Shown: piece after piece, positions 1 to 5,015 of the stretch
Position numbering within the stretch: the first letter of the stretch is position 1
Layout of the letters: each line of letters opens with the position of its first letter
Assembly: GCA_030044695.1 (NCBI GenBank)
Contig: JASIDM010000005.1
Coordinates: 1-5,015, forward strand
Direction: 5' to 3'
Length of the DNA stretch: 5,015 bases
Origin: Thermoplasmata archaeon
GTDB taxonomy: Archaea > Thermoplasmatota > Thermoplasmata > Lutacidiplasmatales > UBA184
Notes under the pieces: generated by a model
The model's database searches: none
What the model saw: only the letters and a program-made list of their open reading frames with translations
What the model was told of the DNA's origin: nothing
Program-made: the position numbers and the translations under genes

Positions 1-1
1 G

Positions 2-244
2 CGCATCGAGTTGGTCGCCGGAGCCCTCCATCAGTCGTTCACTGGGACGCGACGGGAGATCCGGGGTCTGGGGGTGGCGACCGAGCTCAAGCGACGTGGG
101 GTAGAGTACGCCCGAGCCCACGGCTACCGGGAGATCCAAACTGGGAACGACAGCCGCAACCTCCCGATGCTGGAGATAAATCGCAGAATGGGCTACCAGC
201 CCGAGACGACGCGAATCCTGGCGTCAAGGAGCCTCGTCGACTGA
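2..244 (+). CDS. GNAT-family N-acetyltransferase, C-terminal part (5' end outside window)
   Basis: This reading frame is open to the left edge and ends at TGA 242-244, leaving 80 residues of a domain that is usually about 150. The visible part has the acetyl-CoA-binding signature of GNAT enzymes: beta4 ending in T-G-T-R (residues 14-17), then the pyrophosphate loop E-I-R-G-L-G-V-A (19-26, a variant of Q/R-x-x-G-x-G/A) and helix alpha3 (27-40). After it come the N-x-S-x-N-L-P-M-L-x-x-N block (49-60) and R-M-G-Y-Q (62-66), typical of motif B. Family knowledge says such enzymes move an acetyl group from acetyl-CoA to an amine in the cytosol. The substrate-binding half is missing, so the substrate cannot be named. 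A TTG at position 11 is an internal Leu codon and not a credible start. The gene converges with the 97-residue gene downstream. Confidence 0.85.
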   Translation, partial: RIELVAGALHQSFTGTRREIRGLGVATELKRRGVEYARAHGYREIQTGNDSRNLPMLEINRRMGYQPETTRILASRSLVD

Positions 245-306
245 CAATACGCCGATCCCTTCCGGCCACCGCTTGCCGCCCGGCGGTCACGGACCCCTGT
301 CGAATG

Positions 307-349
307 GCTGCGGACCCGCGGGGCCAGGTGTCGAGGGTCCGGCCGCAGC
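307..349. repeat. Imperfect inverted repeat / stem-loop downstream of the GNAT gene
   Basis: GCTGCGG (307-313) pairs perfectly with CCGCAGC (343-349). ACCC (314-317) then continues the stem with GGGT (335-338), leaving a four-base bulge (339-342) and a loop of about 17 bases. It lies 62 bases after the GNAT stop codon, inside the convergent gap 245-433. A 3'-UTR or termination role is possible, but no T-run follows. Stems of this size can arise by chance in GC-rich DNA. Confidence 0.3.
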
Positions 350-358
350 GACTAGTAC

Positions 359-374
359 CTCGAGCGAGCTCGAG
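359..374. repeat. Perfect short hairpin between convergent genes
   Basis: CTCGAGC and GCTCGAG flank two bases (or CTCGAG / CTCGAG flank a CGAG tetraloop), forming a perfect 16-base inverted repeat. It sits between the ends of the GNAT gene (+) and the 97-residue gene (-), where it could act as a two-way transcript end or a dyad protein site. There is no T-rich tail on either strand, so a terminator role is only a guess. Confidence 0.3.
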
Positions 375-433
375 ATATGCGCCCTCGTGCTACCTAGGGG
401 CTGGACTTGAGAGGCCGCCCAGGAGCCCGGGCT

Positions 434-727
434 TCAGGTTTCAGTTCGCCTCTCGCGCTCGAGGGTCTTCGAGAGCTCCTGGAGATTGTGCTGAAGGTAC
501 ACGAGGTCGGAGTGGAACATGGAAACTCCGCGGGTCAACCTGGAGATCTGGGCCGCGTGACGCTTGGACCTCAACACGGCCTCCAGGGACTCGACGTGCC
601 TCAAGAGCGGCTCAACCCTGAGCCGGTTCCAGTCCGTTCGAGTCTTGATCGAGGCAAACTCCCTTCGAAGCTCCCGCAATCTCGTCTTGAACTGGGGAAT
701 CGCGCCTTTGTAGACTCTGTCGACCAT
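434..727 (-). CDS. Small charged alpha-helical protein of unknown function (97 aa)
   Basis: I do not recognise this protein. It starts at ATG 727-725 and ends at TGA 436-434. The frame stays open upstream to about 913, but that part is rich in Pro, Gly and Arg and does not look like protein. The ATG at 727 also has a GAGGCGAG ribosome site seven bases upstream (measured from GAGG), so I chose it. The sequence is strongly helical: about residues 9-29, 32-56 and 60-94, broken at P11, P40 and G67. Leucines recur at helical spacing and the protein is basic (21 Lys/Arg against 12 Asp/Glu). No signal peptide, membrane span, Cys or metal motif is seen. A three-helix bundle or short coiled coil, possibly binding nucleic acid or a partner protein, is the most that can be inferred. 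It is divergent from the cyclase gene and convergent with the GNAT gene. No clear TATA box was found; GCTATCTC (755-748, minus strand) is a weak candidate. Confidence 0.7.
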   Translation of the reverse strand: MVDRVYKGAIPQFKTRLRELRREFASIKTRTDWNRLRVEPLLRHVESLEAVLRSKRHAAQISRLTRGVSMFHSDLVYLQHNLQELSKTLERERRTET

Positions 728-730
728 AGA

Positions 731-738
731 CTCGCCTC
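731..738 (-). promoter_or_regulatory. Ribosome binding site of the 97-aa gene
   Basis: Read on the minus strand, GAGGCGAG ends three bases before ATG 727-725, with its GAGG core seven bases from the start. It matches the anti-Shine-Dalgarno tail with one difference from GAGGTGA. It favours the start at 727 over the longer open frame. It also contrasts with the cyclase gene, which has no such site. Confidence 0.5.
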
Positions 739-932
739 GAATCGGACGAGATAGCCCCCCTAGAAGAGGTCGCCCACGGTCGACTGGCCATTGGCCTCCC
801 GTGCCGCGGGTCTGGGGCGAGGTTGGGCCGATCCGGCGTGCGATAGTCCTCAGCCGCGGACCTGAAGGTGACCACGCTTCCACGTTGCACGTCGCGGCCG
901 GACGCCCAAGCACACACCCGGGGTCTCAGGCG

Positions 933-967
933 GTCTTCGAACCCCCCGGGGGTTCACCCCCGAAGAC
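933..967. repeat. Nested, mutually exclusive inverted repeats upstream of the cyclase gene
   Basis: GTCTTCG (933-939) is the exact reverse complement of CGAAGAC (961-967). Between them, GGGG (949-952) and CCCC (957-960) can form a short stem with loop TTCA. An alternative pairing uses GAACCCCC (939-946) with GGGGGTTC (948-955), an eight-base dyad around one central base. The two folds share bases, so both cannot form at once. The element lies about 170 bases before the cyclase start and outside the leaderless transcript predicted there, so a DNA-level operator or a structured RNA from another promoter would be more likely than an attenuator. Confidence 0.35.
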
Positions 968-1108
968 GTCCAGGGGTGCCCCGGTCCGGCCGAAGGCGGA
1001 CGGGTACTCGCCCCTAGGCGATCACGCCGTCGGAAATCGGTCCGGCTCACTACTTCACGAGACTTGCCGGTCGGGCGACGGATGGCGCCCATGACTCCCG
1101 GAGCAGGA

Positions 1109-1118
1109 CTTAATCTAA
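1109..1118 (+). promoter_or_regulatory. TATA-like box of the cyclase gene (leaderless start)
   Basis: CTTAATCTAA is the most A/T-rich patch in its GC-rich surroundings. Its centre lies about 25 bases before the GTG start at 1138, the usual distance from an archaeal TATA box to the transcription start. The purine-rich GGAGCAGGA just upstream (1100-1108) could serve as the TFB recognition element. No Shine-Dalgarno is seen between the box and the GTG, so transcription probably starts at or next to the start codon. An in-frame TAA at 1111-1113 lies inside the box, which rules out a longer protein. Confidence 0.5.
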
Positions 1119-1137
1119 CGAGCGCCATCATCGGCTT

Positions 1138-3072
1138 GTGCCCAAGACTCGCCGACTCGCGGCCGTCATGTTTACCGACATGGTCGGCTACACCGCGGCC
1201 ACCCAACTGGACGAAGGGGCGGCCCTAGGGTTACGCAGGGAGCAGGAGGCCCTCATCCGCCCGCTGATCTCCAAACATCAGGGCCGGAAAGTGAAGTCCA
1301 CCGGCGACGGGCTGCTCGTCGAGTTTGACAGCTCCCTCAAGGCCACCGAGTGTGCGATCAGCATCCAAAGGAAACTTCACCACCACAACGACGGGTCCGG
1401 TGGCAACCCGATCGATGTTCGGATTGGGATCCATCTGGGTGACGTCGAGCGGCAGGGGGCGGACATTTTTGGCGATGCTGTGAACATCGCCTCTCGAATC
1501 CAACCGATGGCCGAGCCCGGCGGAATCTGCGTTTCGAACGCGGTCCACGAGCAGGTATGGAACAAGATCTCCGAGAAGCTCGAGAAGCTCGCTCCGACGT
1601 CCCTCAAAGGGATCAGAATGCCGATGGACCTTTACCGGGTGGTCTTGCCCTGGACCGGTCTCCCGATCAGGTCCGGGAGACCCGAGGCTGCCGGAATCGC
1701 GGTTCTCCCATTCACCAACATCAGTCCGGACCCGAAGGACGAGTACTTTGCCGACGGTCTCACGGAGGAACTGATCACGGTCCTGTCCCAGTTGCCGGAG
1801 CTCCCCGTCATCGCCCGCACGTCGGTCATGCAGTACAAGTCCACTACGAAGCCCGTCTCACAGATCGGAACAGAGTTGGGCGTTGCCACACTCCTGGAAG
1901 GGAGCGTACGAAAGGCGGGGAACCGGCTGCGGGTCACGGCCCAACTGATCGACACAGCCACTCAGCGGCATCTGTGGGCGAACTCCTACGACCGGGAGCT
2001 CGATGACGTCTTCGCGGTTCAGACCGAAATCGCTCGGCAGGTCTCTGACGCCCTGAAGATCGAGCTACGACCGGCCCAAGCGGCACGTCTCGAGTCGAGA
2101 TCCGCCGTGAAACCGGACTCCTACCTTGCTTACCTGAAGGGGCGTACGCTCCTGGCGTACGCGGAACAGAGTTCGATGAAGGAGGCCCGCGTGCAGTTTG
2201 AACTCGCCACCCGTCTGGATCCCCAAAACGCTGCGGCGTTTGCAGGGCTCGCCAGCGTGATCCGCCGGGCTGGCTGGTTCTACGAGAGGCGTCCGCGGGA
2301 AGAGTGGGATGCGGAGGGGCGACGCGCGGCGGCGCGTGCTCTGGAGCTCGATCCCGACCTCTCCGAGGCCCACAGCACGCAGGCGATGATACTGTGGGAT
2401 GATTTCGACTACCCGGCGACGGAACGAGAGCTCCAGCGGGCGATCTCGCTCAACCCGAGCAACGCTGAGGCACGGTTCGTGTACGCGCTTGTGCTGGAGG
2501 ACCTGGGCCGGGCGGAAGAGGCGCTCACACAGTACCGGCTGGCGGAGGCGGCGGACCCCCTAGGGCGGGAAGCGCTACAGTTCCACGCCAGACTCCTCGT
2601 GTGGCTAGCTCGGTACGACGAAGCCTTGAGCGTCATCGAGAAGCATCGACTGGTGACCGGCGGGAGCGTCGGGACGCACGAACTGTTATCGGACTACTAC
2701 CGGGCGCGGGGAGACCTTCAGCGCTCGTTGGAGGAACTGGATGTTGTCATCCGCGAACAGCAGGGCGGCGGCGGCCCACAAGATTGGAACGAGCTGACCG
2801 TTGCCTGGCGGCACATTCTCACCGGCGACAAGGAGGCGGCTCGGCGAATCCTACGGAAGCTCGAGGCGTCACCGCCCGGTCCGCTCACCATGGCCTTCGT
2901 GGGGTGGTGGTACGCCGAGTTGGGCGACGCGGACGCCTGCTTCCGTTGCTGGCAACGGTCAGCGAGGGACCGATCGCTACCCGCCCAGGCCTTGGTCCTC
3001 GACCCTCAACTCGATCACATTCGCAAGGACCCGAGGTTTCGCGCTCTCCTTCACGAGATCGGTCTCGCATAG
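1138..3072 (+). CDS. Class III adenylate/guanylate cyclase fused to TolB-like domain and TPR repeats
   Basis: This 644-residue protein probably makes cAMP from ATP in the cytosol. Residues 5-169 are a class III cyclase domain (R-R-L-A-A-V-M-F-T-D-M-V-G-Y-T at 5-19). By family alignment from memory, D14 and D57 (in S-T-G-D-G) are the metal ligands, K53 and D109 the adenine-selecting pair, and N116 and R120 (in V-N-I-A-S-R) the transition-state residues; all are present. Residues 186-310 are a TolB N-terminal-like domain (I-A-V-L-P-F at 187-192, Y-F-A-D-G-L-T-E-E-L at 203-212, L-L-E-G-S-V-R at 252-258). Residues about 327-644 form roughly eight TPR-like repeats, ending in the family's usual D-P-R-F-x-x-L-L motif. 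There is no membrane helix between cyclase and TolB parts, unlike many bacterial relatives, and no recognisable sensor domain. GTG 1138 is the only possible start, since TAA lies at 1111-1113 in frame and the conserved domain begins at residue 5. No Shine-Dalgarno is present. Confidence 0.93.
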   Translation: MPKTRRLAAVMFTDMVGYTAATQLDEGAALGLRREQEALIRPLISKHQGRKVKSTGDGLLVEFDSSLKATECAISIQRKLHHHNDGSGGNPIDVRIGIHLGDVERQGADIFGDAVNIASRIQPMAEPGGICVSNAVHEQVWNKISEKLEKLAPTSLKGIRMPMDLYRVVLPWTGLPIRSGRPEAAGIAVLPFTNISPDPKDEYFADGLTEELITVLSQLPELPVIARTSVMQYKSTTKPVSQIGTELGVATLLEGSVRKAGNRLRVTAQLIDTATQRHLWANSYDRELDDVFAVQTEIARQVSDALKIELRPAQAARLESRSAVKPDSYLAYLKGRTLLAYAEQSSMKEARVQFELATRLDPQNAAAFAGLASVIRRAGWFYERRPREEWDAEGRRAAARALELDPDLSEAHSTQAMILWDDFDYPATERELQRAISLNPSNAEARFVYALVLEDLGRAEEALTQYRLAEAADPLGREALQFHARLLVWLARYDEALSVIEKHRLVTGGSVGTHELLSDYYRARGDLQRSLEELDVVIREQQGGGGPQDWNELTVAWRHILTGDKEAARRILRKLEASPPGPLTMAFVGWWYAELGDADACFRCWQRSARDRSLPAQALVLDPQLDHIRKDPRFRALLHEIGLA

Positions 3073-3206
3073 ATTCGGCCGGAGAGCACAACCGGGCGAC
3101 TTGCCGTAGCTCGCAGCCAAGCTCTCGCCGGGGGTGCGGCCGAGGACCAGAGGGGATTCTGGTGCGCCTGGGGAGCTCTAGACGGGCGATATTGTCTCGC
3201 AGCTGA

Positions 3207-3225
3207 GCGCAACCCACTGTTGCAC
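3207..3225 (-). terminator. Small hairpin, possible transcript end
   Basis: GCGCAAC (3207-3213) and GTTGCAC (3219-3225) enclose CCACT. On the minus-strand transcript all seven pairs form, one as G-U; on the plus strand one pair is a C-A mismatch, so the fold is better as minus-strand RNA. It lies about 320 bases past the PKD gene stop and 134 bases past the cyclase stop. No T-run follows. Assignment as a terminator is weak. Confidence 0.2.
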
Positions 3226-3270
3226 GTTCTCTGGTCGGGTTACCTCCGGACCCTCGCCACCGGGGCTTGA

Positions 3271-3360
3271 CCACCCCCCACCCTCCGTCGAACCTGGATC
3301 TGTAGGCAGCCGACCCCTCCACCCCGGCACGGCTCGCGCGCTCCAGCCCGCCCCGCCCGG
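3271..3360. other. C-rich tract (+) / G-rich tract (-) with possible G-quadruplex
   Basis: The plus strand here carries repeated C-runs (3271-3286, 3313-3325 and 3347-3360). On the minus strand they read as GGG/GGGG runs, for example GGGCGGGGCGGG within 3359-3347 and GGGGTGGAGGGG within 3325-3314. Five runs of three or more G fall within 48 bases (3313-3360), though one loop would be about 21 bases long. This strand skew is stronger than in neighbouring DNA. A quadruplex in minus-strand RNA or DNA is possible but not shown. Confidence 0.3.
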
Positions 3361-3408
3361 GTCCAGCCAGAGATCACACCCGTCCTTGCACCGCATCGGT
3401 ATGGACCC
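3359..3408. repeat. Seven-base inverted repeat flanking a 36-base loop
   Basis: GGGTCCA (3359-3365) is the exact reverse complement of TGGACCC (3402-3408). The arm length recalls a tRNA acceptor stem, but the 50-base span is too short and no T-arm or anticodon arm can be drawn, so it is not a tRNA. It may be a loose stem-loop or chance. Confidence 0.25.
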
Positions 3409-3441
3409 CTCACTTCGCGGGGCGTGTCGAAGTCTGGGGTG

Positions 3442-3523
3442 CGTCGCACGGCGGCATGGCCGGGTCGGCTCGCCAACTTCCTCGACCGGAACCGAAGCCC
3501 TGCGACGTGCCGCCCGTGCGACG
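3442..3523. repeat. Long bulged stem-loop just beyond the PKD gene stop
   Basis: The arm 3442-3456 (C then GTCGCACGGCGGCA) pairs with 3508-3523 (TGCCGCCCGTGCGAC then G): 15 Watson-Crick pairs with a single bulged C (3513, 3514 or 3515). In plus-strand RNA, U3457-G3507 and G3458-C3506 extend it to 17. The 51-base interior holds a second stem, CCGGGTCG (3460-3467) with CGACCGG (3483-3489), seven pairs with one bulged G. The left arm also contains the local dyad GTGCGTCGCAC (3439-3449), and TGCGACG occurs twice (3501-3507, 3517-3523). It begins 20 bases past the PKD stop on the minus strand. It could be a 3'-UTR element, a two-way terminator or a small RNA. No T-run is present. Confidence 0.45.
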
Positions 3524-3542
3524 GCCGAGGGTACGCCGCGCC

Positions 3543-5015
3543 TCAGCCGTTCTCGGCGGGGGGACGGAGGTCCTCACCGCCCGATCCCTTCCGACGGAGT
3601 CGGCGCGCCGTCACCAGCCACAGCGTCCCCAGCACGATGGCCAGAACCGCTAGGCTGCCGATCACGTACGGGACCGCTCCGGAGCCGAGACCCGCGACGG
3701 GGCTTGCTGCGGAGCTCGACCGGACCGAGACCTCGATCTCTCGCACGACCTTCTCGTGGACCGCGTCCTCGATCGTGCACGTCACCTCGTAGGTCCCGGC
3801 GAGCGCGAACGCATGCGCGACCACCGGGCCCGTGCCGTTAGGGCTACCATCGCCGAAGTCCCAGCTGTAGGAGTACGGTGCGGTTCCGTTGACCGGGATC
3901 GCCCCGAAGGCCACGCTGCTGCCGGTCGACGAGGTCCCGCTGGACGCGCTCGCCGAGCCGGCCAGCGGGGGGTTGACCACCACGGCCCTCGTGACTTCCA
4001 CCCGGTACCCGGCGGAATCCGTGACATTGAGCTCGACCACGTACTGTCCCGCACGATCGTAGGCATGGCTCGGGGACGCCGCCGTCGCCGTGGTGCCATC
4101 GCCGAAGCTCCAGTTCAGGGCATACGAGCCGTTGCCCCCGCCGACCGTGCTCGTGAACGCCACCGGCAGGCCGAGGTCGGTCGACGTCACGTTCGAGCCG
4201 ATCGTGGCCTCCAGCGCAGGATCCACGACGACCTCGAACGAGTTGTTCGTCGCGCCCCCGCCCTCATCCGTGACGGTCACCCAGCCCTGGAACGTGCCCG
4301 CTGAGGTGTAGGTGTGGTTCCCGGCGACCTGGTCCGAGGTGGTGCCGTCCCCGAAGTGCCACACGGTCGTGTAGTTCGGCGTGCCTCCTGAGGGGGTCGC
4401 TCGGTAGTTCATCGTCGCGGGCAGCGCACCGAGTTCGGTCAGCGGCGGCGAGGTCGCGATCGTCGTGGAGAGCGGGGAGTTGACGGTCTGGTGGACCACG
4501 ACCGTCGAGACGAGGCCGAAGAAGTCCGTGGCGGTGAAGGTGAGCGTGTAGGACCCGGTCGGGTAATTCACCGGAGCGAAGGGCGGGCCGGTCACGTACT
4601 GGAAGCGCATGTGGAACGTGTTGTTGACCCCGAACGAGTACGAGCCGCCGCCGGAGCCCGTGGTCAGATACATGGCGTAACCGTCGGAGGCGCTGTAGCC
4701 GACCGCGTAGCCGGAGCCCGAGCCAAGGGCCAGCCCACCCGTCATGGTGACGGTCTGCCCCGTATCGATCGGGTCTGGCGAGACGGCGTAGATGTCGAGC
4801 TTGGGCGGTACCTCCAGGACCCAGGTCGTGTTCAGGGAGCCTAGGTACGAGCCGTAGTACCCTCCAAAGAGCATCGGCGCCACCTCCGAGCTGTCGGAGG
4901 ACATGACCCCGAAATCCTCGACGTGCGGGCCCACGACGCTCGAGCCCAGCAGCGAGTTGATGGCCCACCAGACATCATCCTGCAGAACCCACGTTGGCCC
5001 GGGGCCGCCCGGAAC
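3543..5015 (-). CDS. Cell-surface Kelch/PKD-repeat protein with C-terminal membrane anchor (N-terminus outside window)
   Basis: The frame is open from the right edge to TGA 3545-3543, giving 490 C-terminal residues of a larger protein. The GTG at 4934 is an internal Val, because coding sense continues upstream of it. Residues 1-69 look like the end of a Kelch-type beta-propeller: P-M-L-F-G-G at 47-52 and T-W-V-L at both 8-11 and 64-67, 56 residues apart. Residues about 73-180 are a diverged Ig-like domain. Three PKD domains follow, marked by W-H-F-G-D-G (219-224), W-S-F-G-D-G (302-307) and W-D-F-G-D-G (385-390), exactly 83 residues apart, each with a following G-x-Y/F strand. A hydrophobic helix at about 448-470 precedes a tail starting R-R-L-R-R-K (471-476), so the domains face outside and the tail the cytoplasm. 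Such proteins usually mediate adhesion or surface binding; the ligand is unknown. No sorting motif or catalytic residues are seen. It converges with the cyclase gene. Confidence 0.9.
   Translation of the reverse strand, partial: VPGGPGPTWVLQDDVWWAINSLLGSSVVGPHVEDFGVMSSDSSEVAPMLFGGYYGSYLGSLNTTWVLEVPPKLDIYAVSPDPIDTGQTVTMTGGLALGSGSGYAVGYSASDGYAMYLTTGSGGGSYSFGVNNTFHMRFQYVTGPPFAPVNYPTGSYTLTFTATDFFGLVSTVVVHQTVNSPLSTTIATSPPLTELGALPATMNYRATPSGGTPNYTTVWHFGDGTTSDQVAGNHTYTSAGTFQGWVTVTDEGGGATNNSFEVVVDPALEATIGSNVTSTDLGLPVAFTSTVGGGNGSYALNWSFGDGTTATAASPSHAYDRAGQYVVELNVTDSAGYRVEVTRAVVVNPPLAGSASASSGTSSTGSSVAFGAIPVNGTAPYSYSWDFGDGSPNGTGPVVAHAFALAGTYEVTCTIEDAVHEKVVREIEVSVRSSSAASPVAGLGSGAVPYVIGSLAVLAIVLGTLWLVTARRLRRKGSGGEDLRPPAENG

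Larger units (their letters stand above)
728..1137. other. Divergent intergenic region, no credible gene
   Basis: These 410 bases separate the divergent starts of the 97-residue gene (-) and the cyclase (+). Open frames exist on both strands (for example 801-1094 + and 1206-850 -). Their translations are Pro/Gly/Arg/Ser-rich and show no domain pattern or ribosome site, so I treat the region as noncoding. It contains the cyclase promoter (about 1109-1118), the ribosome site of the 97-residue gene, and a C/G-run cluster at about 916-990 with overlapping inverted repeats. The gap is longer than a simple divergent promoter needs, which leaves room for regulator sites or an unrecognised small RNA. 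Confidence 0.6.
3073..3542. other. Convergent intergenic region with stem-loops, no credible gene
   Basis: These 470 bases lie between the ends of the cyclase (+) and the PKD surface protein (-). Open frames cross it on both strands (for example 3476-3240 and 3322-2885 on the minus strand, 3386-3841 on the plus strand). Their products are Arg/Gly/Pro-rich without domain patterns and mostly overlap real genes in other frames, so I reject them. The region has a C-rich stretch (3271-3360, + strand), a hairpin at 3207-3225, a 7-bp inverted repeat at 3359-3408 and a long bulged stem at 3442-3523. No tRNA pattern was found. No T-rich terminator follows either gene closely. It is long for a convergent gap and could carry 3'-UTR structures or an unrecognised RNA gene. 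Confidence 0.6.

Noticed and set aside
728..913. Upstream extension of the 97-aa gene to a longer 159-aa reading
   Set aside because: The extra 62 residues are Pro/Gly/Arg-rich with no structure pattern, and the ATG at 727 has its own ribosome site.
933..961. tRNA T-arm-like strings (GGGGGTTC, and GGTTCGAAG on the reverse strand)
   Set aside because: The flanking stems do not pair with the correct seven-base loop, and no other tRNA arms are in place.
982..1046. Nine-base direct repeat CGGTCCGGC at 982-990 and 1038-1046
   Set aside because: It is short and made of common GC-rich words; similar strings occur elsewhere in the window, so chance is the simplest explanation.
801..1206. Open frames in the divergent gap (801-1094 + and 1206-850 -)
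   Set aside because: They lack ribosome sites and domain patterns. The minus-strand one overlaps the conserved start of the cyclase and the promoter.
3197..3252. Possible SRP RNA or RNase P RNA fragment on the minus strand (GGTCCGGAGG, GTGCAACAG)
   Set aside because: Only short resemblances exist. The full conserved cores of either RNA (the GGAAG/AGCAG helix 8 pattern or GAGGAAAGTCC) are absent.
3359..3408. Possible tRNA suggested by a seven-base acceptor-like stem
   Set aside because: The span is only 50 bases and no T-arm, D-arm or anticodon arm can be drawn.
3240..3841. Open frames at 3476-3240 (-) and 3386-3841 (+)
   Set aside because: The products are Arg/Pro/Ser-rich of the kind found in off-frames of GC-rich DNA. 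The second runs deep into the opposite strand of the PKD gene.
4932..4934. GTG at 4934-4932 as the start of the PKD protein
   Set aside because: The frame stays open to the window edge with sensible protein sequence, including an earlier T-W-V-L Kelch-like motif, so this codon is internal.
4264..4968. Long minus-strand open frame inside the PKD gene
   Set aside because: It is a shifted-frame shadow with an Arg/Leu/His-rich product. The true frame carries the three W-x-F-G-D-G motifs.

Overview
The window is visibly GC-rich and holds four protein genes, two of them cut by the window edges. The organism is most likely a high-GC archaeon, perhaps a soil-type Thermoplasmatota. Three things suggest this. 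The cyclase gene has no Shine-Dalgarno and starts about 26 bases after an A/T-rich TATA-like box, as expected for archaeal leaderless transcription. The last gene encodes a PKD-repeat surface protein with a C-terminal membrane anchor and a basic tail, a style common in these archaea. Codon use is strongly G/C-ending. A high-GC bacterium cannot be excluded, because cyclase-TolB-TPR fusions are widespread in bacteria.

Layout from left to right: (1) the C-terminal half of a GNAT acetyltransferase on the + strand, ending at 244; (2) a 189-base convergent gap with two inverted repeats; (3) a 97-residue charged helical protein of unknown function on the - strand (727 to 434); (4) a 410-base divergent gap with a C/G-rich inverted-repeat cluster (933-967) and the promoter of the next gene; (5) a complete 644-residue class III nucleotide cyclase fused to a TolB-like domain and TPR repeats on the + strand (1138-3072); (6) a 470-base convergent gap with no convincing gene, but with a C-rich stretch and several stem-loops, the best being a near-perfect bulged stem at 3442-3523; (7) the C-terminal 490 residues of a Kelch/PKD cell-surface protein on the - strand, which runs off the right edge.

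No two genes form an operon. Neighbours are convergent (GNAT/97-aa protein, cyclase/PKD protein) or divergent (97-aa protein/cyclase). The cyclase has a full set of catalytic residues and adenylate-type specificity residues, so it probably makes cAMP in the cytosol. Its TolB and TPR parts probably mediate protein contacts. No cAMP effector is visible here. The divergent 97-aa gene is the only neighbour that could share control with the cyclase, and that link is speculative. I see no CRISPR array, insertion sequence, tRNA or rRNA, and no clear multi-gene novel system. The items most worth checking are the archaeal-style cyclase, the orphan 97-aa protein and the 3442-3523 structured element.
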